Below are positions 8,135 through 15,917 of a stretch of 17,715 nucleotides of DNA, piece after piece. The notes under the pieces are model-generated. The model was given only the letters and a program-made list of their open reading frames with translations, was not told where the DNA came from and did not search any database. The stretch is from assembly GCA_028865585.1 (NCBI GenBank), contig JAGWJU010000008.1, positions 1 through 17,715 on the forward strand, given 5' to 3'. How positions within the stretch are numbered: the first letter of the stretch is position 1; every line of letters starts with the position of its first letter. Made by a program: the position numbers and the translations under genes. This DNA comes from Elusimicrobiota bacterium. GTDB lineage: Bacteria > Elusimicrobiota > Elusimicrobia > UBA1565 > UBA9628.

Positions 8135-9361
8135 CGCGGCCGCTTTTTTAGCGCCGTCCTGCGCGGCCACGCGCGAGGCCAGGACGAATTGGGCCAGCGC
8201 CAAAATCCCCACGCCCGCCCCCACGATGCCGAAGGAAAGGCGCACGCCCGCGCCCAAGGCGAAAGCGGCGCCCATCATGGCCTTGAGCAGGACCGAGGCC
8301 GCGTTGGCGCCCAGGCGCGACGCGGCCGTGACGCCTCCGGCCGCCTCCAAGGGAGTCGCTTCCTGGAGACGGCGGGCGAGCGAGAGCCTGGCGCCCGTGT
8401 TGGCCAGGGAGAAGAAAAACGCCGCGGCCATCATCACGGCCAAGCCGCCCGGAATCCAGCCCGCGGCTAGGCTGATGGAGCCGACGGCGCCGAACGCGAT
8501 CCATTTCGCGGCGGAGCCCAGATCGGGGAACCGTCCGTAAAGAAGGGCTCCCCCGACGCCGCCCAAGGCGAAGGCGGCGCCCAGCCACCCCGCGGTCGCG
8601 GGCGCATGGAGAAGCCCCTTGGCGAAGAACGCGGAGAAAAGCTTGCGCAAAGGGTAGAGGTTGAGCAGCGCCAAGCCCGCGCAGGCCAGCAGCAGGGTCT
8701 TGTCCGTGAGCGCGAGCCGCAGGCCCGAGAGGCTGCCGCCGAGGCGGGCTTCGCCCGGGCGGTTGGCCGGGCGCGGCCGCTGAGGAATCGCCGTAAAAAT
8801 CAGGGCGGCCGCGGCGAAGCCGGCCGGCACGGCGGCCTGCGCGGCGACGCCCTTCATCCAGAGCAGAAACGCGCCCAGCATGAGGGGGCCGGCCACGCCG
8901 CCGATCTCGTAGGCCAGCTCGTAGCGGGAGTTGATGCGGTCAAGCCTCTTCGGATCGTTTTCGCCCAGCTCCAAAGGCACGGTGTGCACGGCGGTGTCCG
9001 TAAATCCGCGCACCAAGGCGTCGAGCGTGTAGGCGGCCATCGCGCGGCCGAGCGTCAGGACCCCGGCCGCCCAGGCGAGCGGGATGAGCGCCAGGGCCGC
9101 GGCGCGCATGAGCGTCGAGAGAATCAGGAGCCGCCGTGCGCCGATGCGGTCGGCGGGCCAGCCGCCCGCGAAGGTTCCCGCCATGTGGACCGCGGTGTCG
9201 AAGGCGGCGAAAAGCGCCGCGTCGCCGAAGGAGTGTGAGAGCTTGAGGATGAGCAGCGGCTGGGCCAGATGGAGCGCGCTGTTGGCGAGTTCCGAGACGA
9301 AGACGCCGCCCAGCAGGCCGCCCAGAGGAACTGGTTTTTGCGCGGCGGGCTCAGGAGCCAT
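8063..9361 (-). CDS. MFS transporter, paralogue of the MFS part of the upstream fusion
   Basis: This is a 432-residue inner-membrane protein with about 12 hydrophobic helices and a loop 2-3 motif (GGWPADRIGARRLL) typical of the major facilitator superfamily. It aligns by eye along most of its length with residues 230-615 of the fusion encoded upstream: RAAALALIPL matches RAATLALIPL, and INSRYELAYEIGGVAGPLMLGA matches LNARYQTAFELGGLSGPFLMGA, so the two arose by duplication. Its ATG lies inside the last codons of the fusion gene (11-nt overlap) without a clear Shine-Dalgarno sequence, which suggests coupled re-initiation. The last ~24 residues are a Lys/Ala/Gly-rich tail in the overlap with glk. 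The substrate is unknown. Confidence 0.85.
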   Translation of the reverse strand: MAPEPAAQKPVPLGGLLGGVFVSELANSALHLAQPLLILKLSHSFGDAALFAAFDTAVHMAGTFAGGWPADRIGARRLLILSTLMRAAALALIPLAWAAGVLTLGRAMAAYTLDALVRGFTDTAVHTVPLELGENDPKRLDRINSRYELAYEIGGVAGPLMLGAFLLWMKGVAAQAAVPAGFAAAALIFTAIPQRPRPANRPGEARLGGSLSGLRLALTDKTLLLACAGLALLNLYPLRKLFSAFFAKGLLHAPATAGWLGAAFALGGVGGALLYGRFPDLGSAAKWIAFGAVGSISLAAGWIPGGLAVMMAAAFFFSLANTGARLSLARRLQEATPLEAAGGVTAASRLGANAASVLLKAMMGAAFALGAGVRLSFGIVGAGVGILALAQFVLASRVAAQDGAKKAAASAGDGARHLKGAAGRAQKGGVVV

Positions 9362-12300
9362 GAGCGCCGGATTTTTTCGTGGCTGCGAGCTTCTTAAGAT
9401 AGCGCGCGTGCGCCGCGGCGATTTCGTCCCGGATGGCCAGCGCGGCGGCGACCAAATCGTTCCAGGAGGATCCCAGGTGCGCCTCGATGTCCGCCGGGGA
9501 GCCCTTGACTGAAAGCGCGTGGGCGCGGCCCAGCTGCGTGCCCACGGCGTAGACGAAGTCCTCCTGCTGCTCCTTGTCCAGCATCTTCTTCATCTTGGCG
9601 TTCTGCGGCTGAATTTGCCGCACGTAGTACTCGACGCCGTCCAAGGCCGCGTAGCCGGGGCGCTCCTCCCATCCGGGCGCGAGGAGATTGCCCGCCTCGA
9701 TCATGCGGCGGCCCTGAGAGGGAGAGGGGTTCGTGAACCACTGCGTGTCCGGATCGGCCCGGACTTGCTTGAAGTTGAGGAAAATCCGATCGAGCCCCGA
9801 CTTCGGATTCTTGGGCGCCAAGACGGCGAGGTAGATGCTCCTAAAGCCCATCGAGCCTTGCCCGCGGCCGGCCTCCTCGACGAAGTAGTCGTCCAGCAGG
9901 CTCTCTTCGCCGCGGTTTTCCAGATAGCCGCGCAGGAGGGCTTGGATTTTAGGATCGGAGGGCGGCAGCGGATTGGCCCGCATCTCCTGGGTCCAGCCTT
10001 TTTCCGCCGCGAGGTAGGCGTCGGTCGATTCTTCGTCCTTCTTGGGCTCCTTGTCCTTCAAGGCGCGCGCCTCGGAGAAGGGGCGGTCCGGATGGCGCAG
10101 GCCGTGGAGATAGCCCTTCTTCATTTGGCGCAGGACCTTGTCGGAGAGAAGCCCCTTGACCGGCTTTTTTTGGCGCAGGGAAACCGAAACCATCAGGCGG
10201 GCCAAGTCCCAGGCGTAGGGCCCGAAGCGGGACCGGTCGAAGTCGACCATGGCCGCGCCGCGCGCCGATTTGGCGTAGTTGTCGACGTGCGGCGAGCCGT
10301 GCAGGAAGGCCCGCGGCATCGTCGAGGCGTCCAGAAGCTGGACGAAGCGCTCCTGCATGGGCAGAAGCATGTTGCGGAAGTAGAAGTGGACGCCGCGCTT
10401 GGGGTGCCGGTAATTCTCCTGGATGTTTTTCGCGTCGTCCGCGGGGTTCTTGTCGAAAAGATTGGGCGCCGCCGCGGGCGCGTCCTTGCGCTTGTAGGCC
10501 GCGAGAGGGCCCAGGACCTTGCCCGCGCGTTCGGAAACTTGCCGGCGCAGGCTCTCGCGATCCTGCCGCGCGTCGATGATGTGGAAGCCGAACTCCTTGG
10601 CCTGCCGGTCGTAGGAGTCCGCCACGCGGGACTGGAAAATGTGGAAGTTCTCCGCGTCGTCTTGGGCGAAGCCCATGTCGCGTCCGGCCGCGTAGTAGTT
10701 CTGGCCCAGGACCGTGTTCGGCGGGCCGTCGTCCGAGAAGTCCTCGGAGAGCTTGAGGCGGTCCTCGGTCCGCGCCAGCACGCGCCCGATGGCCGTCTCG
10801 ACCGGCAGCCGGAAATAGAACGTCAGATCCGGGCGAATGGCCGAGGCGTAGAGCCGGCGCAGCCAAAGCGGGTCGTTGCCGCGCACCGAATCGCGGGCCA
10901 GGGCGGTGTAGAAGTAGCGGTCGGAGAGGACGATGGAGCCTTCCCGCAGCGCCGGGAGGATGACGTTCTCCAGGCGGTCGGAGAGGTCCGCGGCGTTGAG
11001 CGCCGCGAAGGAGGCGGGGGCCAGCGTGCGCTCCCGCTTGGCCTTCCTGACGGCCTCGGCGACGAGCTCGGAGGAATTCCACCGCGTGGTCACGACGTTC
11101 AGCCCCTGCGCTTCGAGGGATTCCTTGAGCATCTCCAACTGCGTGGACTTGCCCGAACCGTCCAAACCTTCGACCACGATGAGCCGCCCCGGGAGCCCGT
11201 GAGCGGACGAGGTTTTGGGCGACACCGCCGGGCGCGCCGCGGCGATGGCGCCGGCCAGGGCGACGGCCGCCAGACGGCGCGAGAGCCAAAACTGGGAGGC
11301 GGCGACGAGGCCCAGGCCCAGGCCGACGACCATAAAGGCGTGGACGGGGGACGCGAAGGCGAAGGCCAGGCCCACGCCGAATTTGAGCGCCGCGGACATC
11401 AGGTTGCCGGAGAAGCGCGTCAGGCCCATCACCGAGCCTTCGGCGCCGTAAGGAATGTTCGACTGCAGCGTCGAGGCGACGGAAATCCGGGACATGACGT
11501 TGGTCATGGCGAAGACCAGGCACCCCAAGGCCATGGGCAAAAACGCGTGCGGCGCCATGGCCGCGGCGAAGGCCAGCACGCCGCCGGCGCCCCACTTGAG
11601 CCAGGCGGGCGCCGGGATTTTTTTGTAGAGGCGGCCGTAGAGAAGAGAGCCCAGCACCCCGCCCAGGCCGAAGGCGCCCACGAGCCAGGCCGTGTCGGTG
11701 GGCGCGTCCAGGATGTTTTTGGCGAAAAGCGCGGGCAGGACGCTTTTCAGCGGGTAGACCGTCACCAGGAGCGTCGCCAGCATGGCCAGCCGCAGCCCCG
11801 GGTTTTTGCCGATGAGGCGCAGAGAACTCATGAAAGTCCCGTGCGCGATTTCTTGTCCGGGAGCTGAAACCCGATCGGCGCGTCCGCGGGGCATCAGGAA
11901 GAAAAGCCCCGAAGCCGCGGCGAAGGCGGCGGGAATCATCCAGTTGGCCGCGGCGAGCCCCGTGAGGGAGAGAAGCGCGCCCATCAAGAACGGCCCGGAG
12001 AGCCCGCCCAATTCGAAGGCGGTCTGATAGCGGGCGTTGAGCTTGTCCAAGGCCGGCTTGCTTTTGCCCACCAAGGCCATGGGCGCCGTGTTGCGGGCGG
12101 TATCGGAGACGCCGCGGATGAGCGAGTCGGCCAGGTAAACGCCCAGAATGGGGGCCAGCCCCAGGCCGCCGGTCCAGAAAAGAGGGATGAGGGCCAGCGT
12201 CGCGGCGCGTCCGGCCGCGGCCGCGGCCAAAAGAGTCTTGGGGTGGATGTGCCTGGCCAGTCGTCCCCCGACGAGAGTGCCGAGCGCGTCCATTGCTCCG

Positions 12301-13115
12301 GCCAGGGCGGTGGCGAAGCCCACCGCGCTCAAGGCGCTCGTGAGCTTGAGCAGGACCAGGGGCAGGGCGACCTGTAGGGCGTTGGCGGCCATTTGGCTCA
12401 TGAAGATGCCGGTCAGGTAATGCCAGGCTTTCGGCGCCGAGCCTTTGGGCACGGAGGGCGGCGCCGCGGGGACGGAATTCGCCGCGCCTCCGCCGTTGCT
12501 TGAAGCGACCGCGGGCAAAAGACCGGGCGTTGGGGTGCCGCTGAGACTACCCCGCGCGTTCGGCGCCTTGACGCCGATGGCTTGCGCCGGCCCCGGAAAT
12601 GCCGTGAAATCCGCGCGGTTCCGATCCGACTCAAGCGACGCGGGCTTGGAGGCGAGCACGCGGGCGATTTTTCCCAGGGCGGCCAAACGGTGGACGGCGC
12701 CGGCTCGGCGTCCGTTTTCGGAAGCCTCGGCCGATGAAGGGCGGCTTGAAGGGACGCCCGGGGCAGGCTCTTCCGCGGCGGCGCCCGGCAAAGCCTCGGG
12801 GACGGCGGGCGCCGCATCCGCGGGCGCGGCTTTTGGGGCGGCCGGCGCCTGCGCGCGTTTGGGCGCGGCGATTTGCGGCAAGACTTCGGACGTTTGGGCG
12901 GGAAGATCCGGAATTTGGCCGGCCCCGAGCGCCGCCGGGGCCAATGAAACGGCGTCCAGCGGGGACGCCATGGTGTTGAGGGAGACGACATTGACCTCGA
13001 CGGGTTGCTCGGCGGAACCGCCGCCGGTCTCGTCGACCTGGGCGCACAGGGGCTGGGCGAAGATTCCGAAAAAATAGAGCGCGGCGGCGGCTAGGCGCAG
13101 CGGCTTTAGAGCCAT
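9351..13115 (-). CDS. Fusion: signal peptide, Pro/Ala linker, MFS transporter, thymidylate-kinase-like domain, DUF2252
   Basis: The protein has 1254 residues. Residues 1-25 look like a signal peptide (cut near LCA-Q). Residues 26-230 are Pro/Ala-rich and low in complexity. Residues 232-612 hold 12 hydrophobic helices with an MFS fold. Residues 643-870 are a thymidylate-kinase-like domain with P-loop EGLDGSGKST (649-658) and DRYFYTALAR (732-741). Residues ~895-1240 resemble DUF2252, a kinase-like family: HGSPHVDN (939-946), VDFDRSRFGPYAWDLARL (957-974), YYVRQI, and GRAHALS near 1196-1202. MFS-dTMP kinase fusions are known in actinobacteria; I do not know of this three-part form. The ATG at 13115 is chosen for its GGAAAG site and signal peptide. 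The same frame is open further upstream, but that part is antiparallel shadow inside the metallophosphatase gene. It overlaps that gene by 10 nt and the next MFS gene by 11 nt. Confidence 0.85.
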   Translation of the reverse strand: MALKPLRLAAAALYFFGIFAQPLCAQVDETGGGSAEQPVEVNVVSLNTMASPLDAVSLAPAALGAGQIPDLPAQTSEVLPQIAAPKRAQAPAAPKAAPADAAPAVPEALPGAAAEEPAPGVPSSRPSSAEASENGRRAGAVHRLAALGKIARVLASKPASLESDRNRADFTAFPGPAQAIGVKAPNARGSLSGTPTPGLLPAVASSNGGGAANSVPAAPPSVPKGSAPKAWHYLTGIFMSQMAANALQVALPLVLLKLTSALSAVGFATALAGAMDALGTLVGGRLARHIHPKTLLAAAAAGRAATLALIPLFWTGGLGLAPILGVYLADSLIRGVSDTARNTAPMALVGKSKPALDKLNARYQTAFELGGLSGPFLMGALLSLTGLAAANWMIPAAFAAASGLFFLMPRGRADRVSAPGQEIAHGTFMSSLRLIGKNPGLRLAMLATLLVTVYPLKSVLPALFAKNILDAPTDTAWLVGAFGLGGVLGSLLYGRLYKKIPAPAWLKWGAGGVLAFAAAMAPHAFLPMALGCLVFAMTNVMSRISVASTLQSNIPYGAEGSVMGLTRFSGNLMSAALKFGVGLAFAFASPVHAFMVVGLGLGLVAASQFWLSRRLAAVALAGAIAAARPAVSPKTSSAHGLPGRLIVVEGLDGSGKSTQLEMLKESLEAQGLNVVTTRWNSSELVAEAVRKAKRERTLAPASFAALNAADLSDRLENVILPALREGSIVLSDRYFYTALARDSVRGNDPLWLRRLYASAIRPDLTFYFRLPVETAIGRVLARTEDRLKLSEDFSDDGPPNTVLGQNYYAAGRDMGFAQDDAENFHIFQSRVADSYDRQAKEFGFHIIDARQDRESLRRQVSERAGKVLGPLAAYKRKDAPAAAPNLFDKNPADDAKNIQENYRHPKRGVHFYFRNMLLPMQERFVQLLDASTMPRAFLHGSPHVDNYAKSARGAAMVDFDRSRFGPYAWDLARLMVSVSLRQKKPVKGLLSDKVLRQMKKGYLHGLRHPDRPFSEARALKDKEPKKDEESTDAYLAAEKGWTQEMRANPLPPSDPKIQALLRGYLENRGEESLLDDYFVEEAGRGQGSMGFRSIYLAVLAPKNPKSGLDRIFLNFKQVRADPDTQWFTNPSPSQGRRMIEAGNLLAPGWEERPGYAALDGVEYYVRQIQPQNAKMKKMLDKEQQEDFVYAVGTQLGRAHALSVKGSPADIEAHLGSSWNDLVAAALAIRDEIAAAHARYLKKLAATKKSGAHGS

Positions 13116-13762
13116 GAGTCTTTCCGCCGGTAGATTTTGCGGGCCGGCACGCTCACGAGGCGCCGCTCGGGCAGGACGAGCGCGGTCAAGCGCCCGCCGT
13201 AGACGCAGCCGGTGTCCAATCCCACGGCGTTCTGGCGCAGGACGGGCTCGCGTCGGGACCAATGCCCGAAGACCGCCAAGCGCCCGCCGCGGTAGCGGGC
13301 GTACCAGGGCTCGCCGGTCCGGGCGAGGCGGCGCAAGGTGATGAGGTCCCACGCGGACTGCCGCAGCAGGGGCTTGCGCGGGTCGAAGCCCGCATGCAGG
13401 ACGAGATATCCGTTCTCTCGGATCCAGAGGGGCCAGGAGGAGATGAAGCGGCGGTAGCTCTCGCGGCGCCCGCGCAGCTGGCGCCAGGTCGCCGCGTCGA
13501 GGACTTTGCCGTCGGGCAGTTCGGCGCCCCGCTTGCGGGCCAGAAATCTCCGCTCGTGGTTTCCCAATACGCAACGCAGATTCGGGGTTCCCATGGCCCA
13601 GTCCAGCACGCCCCGGCTGTGGGGGCCTTTGCCGATGAGGTCTCCCACGCTGATGAGCCGGTCCTGGGAGCCGGCACGGACCGCGCGCAGGAGGTCTTGC
13701 AACTCGTCCAAGCAGCCGTGCACGTCCCCGAAGATGATGGTGCGCACGCCCGCTTTGTTCAT
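13106..13762 (-). CDS. ApaH/PrpE-like metallophosphatase
   Basis: This 218-residue calcineurin-like phosphoesterase has the full set of metal ligands of the PPP family: GDVHG (Asp13, His15), GDLIGKGP (Asp41), LGNHE (Asn68, His69), LVLHAGF (His123) and VFGHW (His167), then LDTGCVYGGRLTAL. This is the layout of diadenosine tetraphosphatases (ApaH, PrpE) and of bacterial serine/threonine phosphatases; sequence alone does not choose between them. I prefer the ATG at 13762, because the family usually begins a few residues before the first motif and a TATAAT box lies just upstream of it. An in-frame ATG at 13804 would add 14 residues. The stop overlaps the ATG of the fusion gene by 10 nt, so the two are probably translated in a coupled way. 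Confidence 0.85.
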   Translation of the reverse strand: MNKAGVRTIIFGDVHGCLDELQDLLRAVRAGSQDRLISVGDLIGKGPHSRGVLDWAMGTPNLRCVLGNHERRFLARKRGAELPDGKVLDAATWRQLRGRRESYRRFISSWPLWIRENGYLVLHAGFDPRKPLLRQSAWDLITLRRLARTGEPWYARYRGGRLAVFGHWSRREPVLRQNAVGLDTGCVYGGRLTALVLPERRLVSVPARKIYRRKDSWL

Positions 13763-13774
13763 GGCTCTGAAGTT

Positions 13775-13780
13775 ATTATA
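13775..13780 (-). promoter_or_regulatory. -10 box (TATAAT) of the metallophosphatase operon
   Basis: A perfect TATAAT on the minus strand lies 12 nt before the ATG at 13762. The hexamer at the -35 position (TGGAGC) is weak. A transcript starting about 7 nt downstream would have only a few leader bases and would exclude the upstream ATG at 13804. It would serve the metallophosphatase, fusion and MFS genes. Confidence 0.45.
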
Positions 13781-13835
13781 GGCCGCCGCCTGAATTAGCT
13801 CCATAACGGGCGGATAAAATCCCGGTGACAGCCGC

Positions 13836-13864
13836 GTGACGGCGGTTTGGGTTTATGGCATACT
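13836..13864 (+). promoter_or_regulatory. Candidate promoter of the methyltransferase gene, leaderless
   Basis: GTGACG (13836-13841, four of six matches), 17 bases, then CATACT (13859-13864, four of six). The start of transcription would fall at or next to the ATG at 13871, and no Shine-Dalgarno sequence precedes that ATG. Weak on its own; it gains support from the same arrangement at arsR and mutS. Confidence 0.35.
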
Positions 13865-13870
13865 TGAGCC

Positions 13871-14626
13871 ATGGTCGGCGGTTTTCAGGACGAATTTTCC
13901 AAGCAGGCGGCGGAGTACGCCAAGCACCGGCCGCGCTATCCAGCGGTGCTCATCGACTGCGTCTCCTCCTTGGCCCCGGGGCGGGCCTTGGCCTGGGATT
14001 GCGCCACGGGCAACGGCCAGGTCGCCGCGGCGCTGGCGGAGCGCTTCGAAGCGGTCTACGCCTCGGATCCGAGCTCGGCCCAGTTGGAGCACGCCGCGCC
14101 GCACCCGCGCGTGCGCTACGCTCTGGAGGCGGGGGAATCCTGCGGGCTTCCCTCCGCCAGCGCGGATTTGGCCACTTGCGCGCAGGCCCTGCACTGGATG
14201 AAGCCGAGGGAATTTTTCGCCGAGGTGCGCCGGGTCTTGAAGCCCGGCGGCGTGTTCGCGGCCTGGACTTATTGGGAGTGCCGCACGCCGTCGGCGGAAA
14301 TCAACCGCGTTCTCGAGCGCTTTACGCTCGACGATCTCGGCTCCTATTGGGCGCCGCAGGTGGCGCTGCGCTTTAAAGGCAACCGCGGCATCGAGATTCC
14401 GCTCGAGCCCATCGATTGCCCCGAGTTCGTCATGGAGGCGCAGTGGGACTTGGCGGCCCTGATGGGTTACCTTCGCAGCTGGTCCGCGGTCCAGCGCTAC
14501 ATCGATCGCCACGGTACAAGCCCCTTGGGCGGCCTGCAAAAGACCTTGGAGCCGCTCTGGGGCGATGCGGCGTCGCGCAAGACGGTCTCATGGAACCTGA
14601 ACCTGCTCGCCGGGCGCAACGCCTGA
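13871..14626 (+). CDS. Class I SAM-dependent methyltransferase
   Basis: The 251-residue cytoplasmic protein begins FSKQAAEYAKHRPRYP, the opening seen in a UbiE/Crg1-like branch of Methyltransf_11 enzymes. The SAM-binding motif I is WDCATGNGQ (42-50), the acidic residue after strand 2 is Asp66 (YASDPS), motif IV is ATCAQALHWM (101-110), and RVLKPGGVFA (121-130) follows. The methyl acceptor cannot be told from the sequence. The gene is divergent from the metallophosphatase operon and convergent with the SRPBCC gene, which ends 19 nt away, so it is probably a single-gene transcript. The start rests on family likeness and the -10-like box 6 nt upstream. Confidence 0.85.
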   Translation: MVGGFQDEFSKQAAEYAKHRPRYPAVLIDCVSSLAPGRALAWDCATGNGQVAAALAERFEAVYASDPSSAQLEHAAPHPRVRYALEAGESCGLPSASADLATCAQALHWMKPREFFAEVRRVLKPGGVFAAWTYWECRTPSAEINRVLERFTLDDLGSYWAPQVALRFKGNRGIEIPLEPIDCPEFVMEAQWDLAALMGYLRSWSAVQRYIDRHGTSPLGGLQKTLEPLWGDAASRKTVSWNLNLLAGRNA

Positions 14627-14645
14627 ACTTTCGGTTTGGCGCCGC

Positions 14646-15578
14646 TTAAGCCAGGCAAATCTCCGCCAGCTGATCCAGCGTCATGGTCCAGCCCTGCCGC
14701 GCGCCCTGGGTCGCCTGCTCGTTGACGGGCGTCAGAACGGCGAAGGTCTGGTACACTTTGATTCTGGTGCGCCCGCCGAGGTCTTCGAAGGAGATCTCGG
14801 TCCGGATGTTGTCCTTGGGGTCGCCCGGAAATTCGCCCGTCCAGACGATGCGCGATTGCGGCGCGACTTCCTTATAAACGCCGGAGAAGTCGTGCCGGTT
14901 CCCATCGGGAAAAACCATCGCCATGGCGAAGCCGCCGCCCGAGCGGAACTCCATTTTGTCCACCTGCAGCGTCAGCGGTCGCGGCGCGAACCATTTCTTC
15001 AACTGTTGCGGATCGGCCCAAGCCCGCCACACGCGCTTAAGCGGCGCGTCAATGACGCGCTCAAGCCGCAGCTCGAAGCCGGGCGTGCTCGGCTTTCCCC
15101 CGGGGATTTCCGATTCGGCGACGTGCGCGTTCAGCCGCGCGAGCGTCTGCTCGCCGCCTTTGATGGCCCCATGAACCTTGACGACGAAATCGCGGTCCTC
15201 GGGTTTTTCGAACACGTGATGGATGGTCACCTCCGTCTTGCCGCCCAGGTTCTTCAAAGTCCAGGTCATCCGGAAACTGATGCCCCGCTCGCCTTTTTTT
15301 CCGCCGGCGACGGCGTAGATGATGTAATCCGGCGGCGCGATTTCCAGGAATTTAGTCGTGTTCGGATATTCGGCGCCGTCGGGCCCGATCAGGACGTGCT
15401 TCCAAAGGCCGCCCGGCTTAAAGGAAAACTCGCTCGTCTTGTTCCTAAAGCCCTCCGGGCCCCACCAGGCGTCGAGCTGCGCGGGATCCGAGAGCGCCTT
15501 CCAGACCCGCTCCTGCGTCGCGTTGACGACGCGCGAAATGACGATTTCCCGGTCGGATGCTTCCTTTGTCTTGGTCAT
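14646..15578 (-). CDS. Tandem SRPBCC (AHSA1/CalC-like) domain protein
   Basis: The 310-residue protein has two AHSA1-like SRPBCC domains. The first (about 10-155) begins EIVISRVVNATQERVWKALS and has WWGPEGF and GGLWKHVLIGPDG. The second (about 166-310) begins LRLERVIDAPLKRVWRAWAD and has KKWFAPRP, GGGFAMAMVFPDG and the C-terminal GWTMTLDQLAE. The fold is a helix-grip cup that binds hydrophobic ligands; no enzymatic role is evident. Each half corresponds to a usual single-domain protein, so the gene looks like an internal duplication or fusion. The ATG at 15578 is chosen because AGGAG (15588-15584) lies 5 nt before it; the same frame is open to an ATG at 15626 inside arsR without a site. It overlaps the arsR stop as ATGA. 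Confidence 0.88.
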   Translation of the reverse strand: MTKTKEASDREIVISRVVNATQERVWKALSDPAQLDAWWGPEGFRNKTSEFSFKPGGLWKHVLIGPDGAEYPNTTKFLEIAPPDYIIYAVAGGKKGERGISFRMTWTLKNLGGKTEVTIHHVFEKPEDRDFVVKVHGAIKGGEQTLARLNAHVAESEIPGGKPSTPGFELRLERVIDAPLKRVWRAWADPQQLKKWFAPRPLTLQVDKMEFRSGGGFAMAMVFPDGNRHDFSGVYKEVAPQSRIVWTGEFPGDPKDNIRTEISFEDLGGRTRIKVYQTFAVLTPVNEQATQGARQGWTMTLDQLAEICLA

Positions 15579-15904
15579 GGGTTCTCCTTGAGGTATTTTT
15601 CCAGGGCGTCCAGGCGCCGATTCCACAGCGCGCGCTGGCTCTCGATCCAGTTCTGGGCTTCCTTCATTCGCTCGGCCTCGAGCCTGCAGACGCGCTCGCG
15701 GCCCCGCTTGCGGCGGGACATGAGCCCCGCCTGCTCCAAAATGCGCAAGTGCTTGCTGATGGCCGGGGCCGAGACCTTGTGCGGCCGGGCCAGCTCCGCG
15801 ACCGTGGTTTCGCCCGAGGCCAGGCGCGCCAGGATGCCCCGGCGGATGGGATGAGAGAGCGCACCGAAGGCTAAGTCGAGCTGGCGCGGACTATGATTAA
15901 CCAT
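15575..15904 (-). CDS. ArsR/SmtB-family transcriptional repressor
   Basis: The 109-residue winged-helix protein has the family opening MVNHSPRQLDLAFGALSHPI, then HPIRRGILARLASGE, a recognition helix around 45-58 (SAPAISKHLRILEQ) and a basic wing (SRRKRGRERVCRL). It has only one cysteine (Cys73) and lacks the CXC metal-sensing box, so it is not a typical arsenic or cadmium sensor. ArsR regulators of this kind often precede an AHSA1-like gene, as here, with a 4-nt ATGA overlap. A palindrome covering its -10 box and start codon points to autorepression. There is no Shine-Dalgarno sequence and the -10 box ends 7 nt before the ATG, so the mRNA is probably leaderless. Confidence 0.92.
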   Translation of the reverse strand: MVNHSPRQLDLAFGALSHPIRRGILARLASGETTVAELARPHKVSAPAISKHLRILEQAGLMSRRKRGRERVCRLEAERMKEAQNWIESQRALWNRRLDALEKYLKENP

Positions 15905-15917
15905 ACGGTTAATTATA
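15892..15917. promoter_or_regulatory. Palindromic operator over the arsR -10 box and start codon
   Basis: The arms TATGATTAACC (15892-15902) and GGTTAATTATA (15907-15917) are reverse complements except at one position, around the spacer ATAC. The core ATTAACC-N4-GGTTAAT is perfect. On the minus strand it includes the whole TATAAT -10 box and the first three arsR codons (Met-Val-Asn). It is the natural binding site for the ArsR protein encoded next to it. Confidence 0.7.

Noticed and set aside
8115..8150. Hairpin CGGGCG-CCGT-CGCCCG and T6 run as a glk terminator
   Set aside because: The T-run begins 14 bases after the stem, so it is not an ordinary intrinsic terminator, and the DNA is also coding for the MFS protein.
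9519..11867. 782-codon plus-strand open frame opposite the fusion gene
   Set aside because: No recognisable domain and shadow-type composition; the minus strand has P-loop, MFS and DUF2252 motifs in one frame.
13116..13574. N-terminal extension of the fusion protein to an ATG at 13574
   Set aside because: The extra 153 residues are Arg/Pro/Ala-rich shadow of the metallophosphatase gene, while the ATG at 13115 has a ribosome binding site and a signal peptide.
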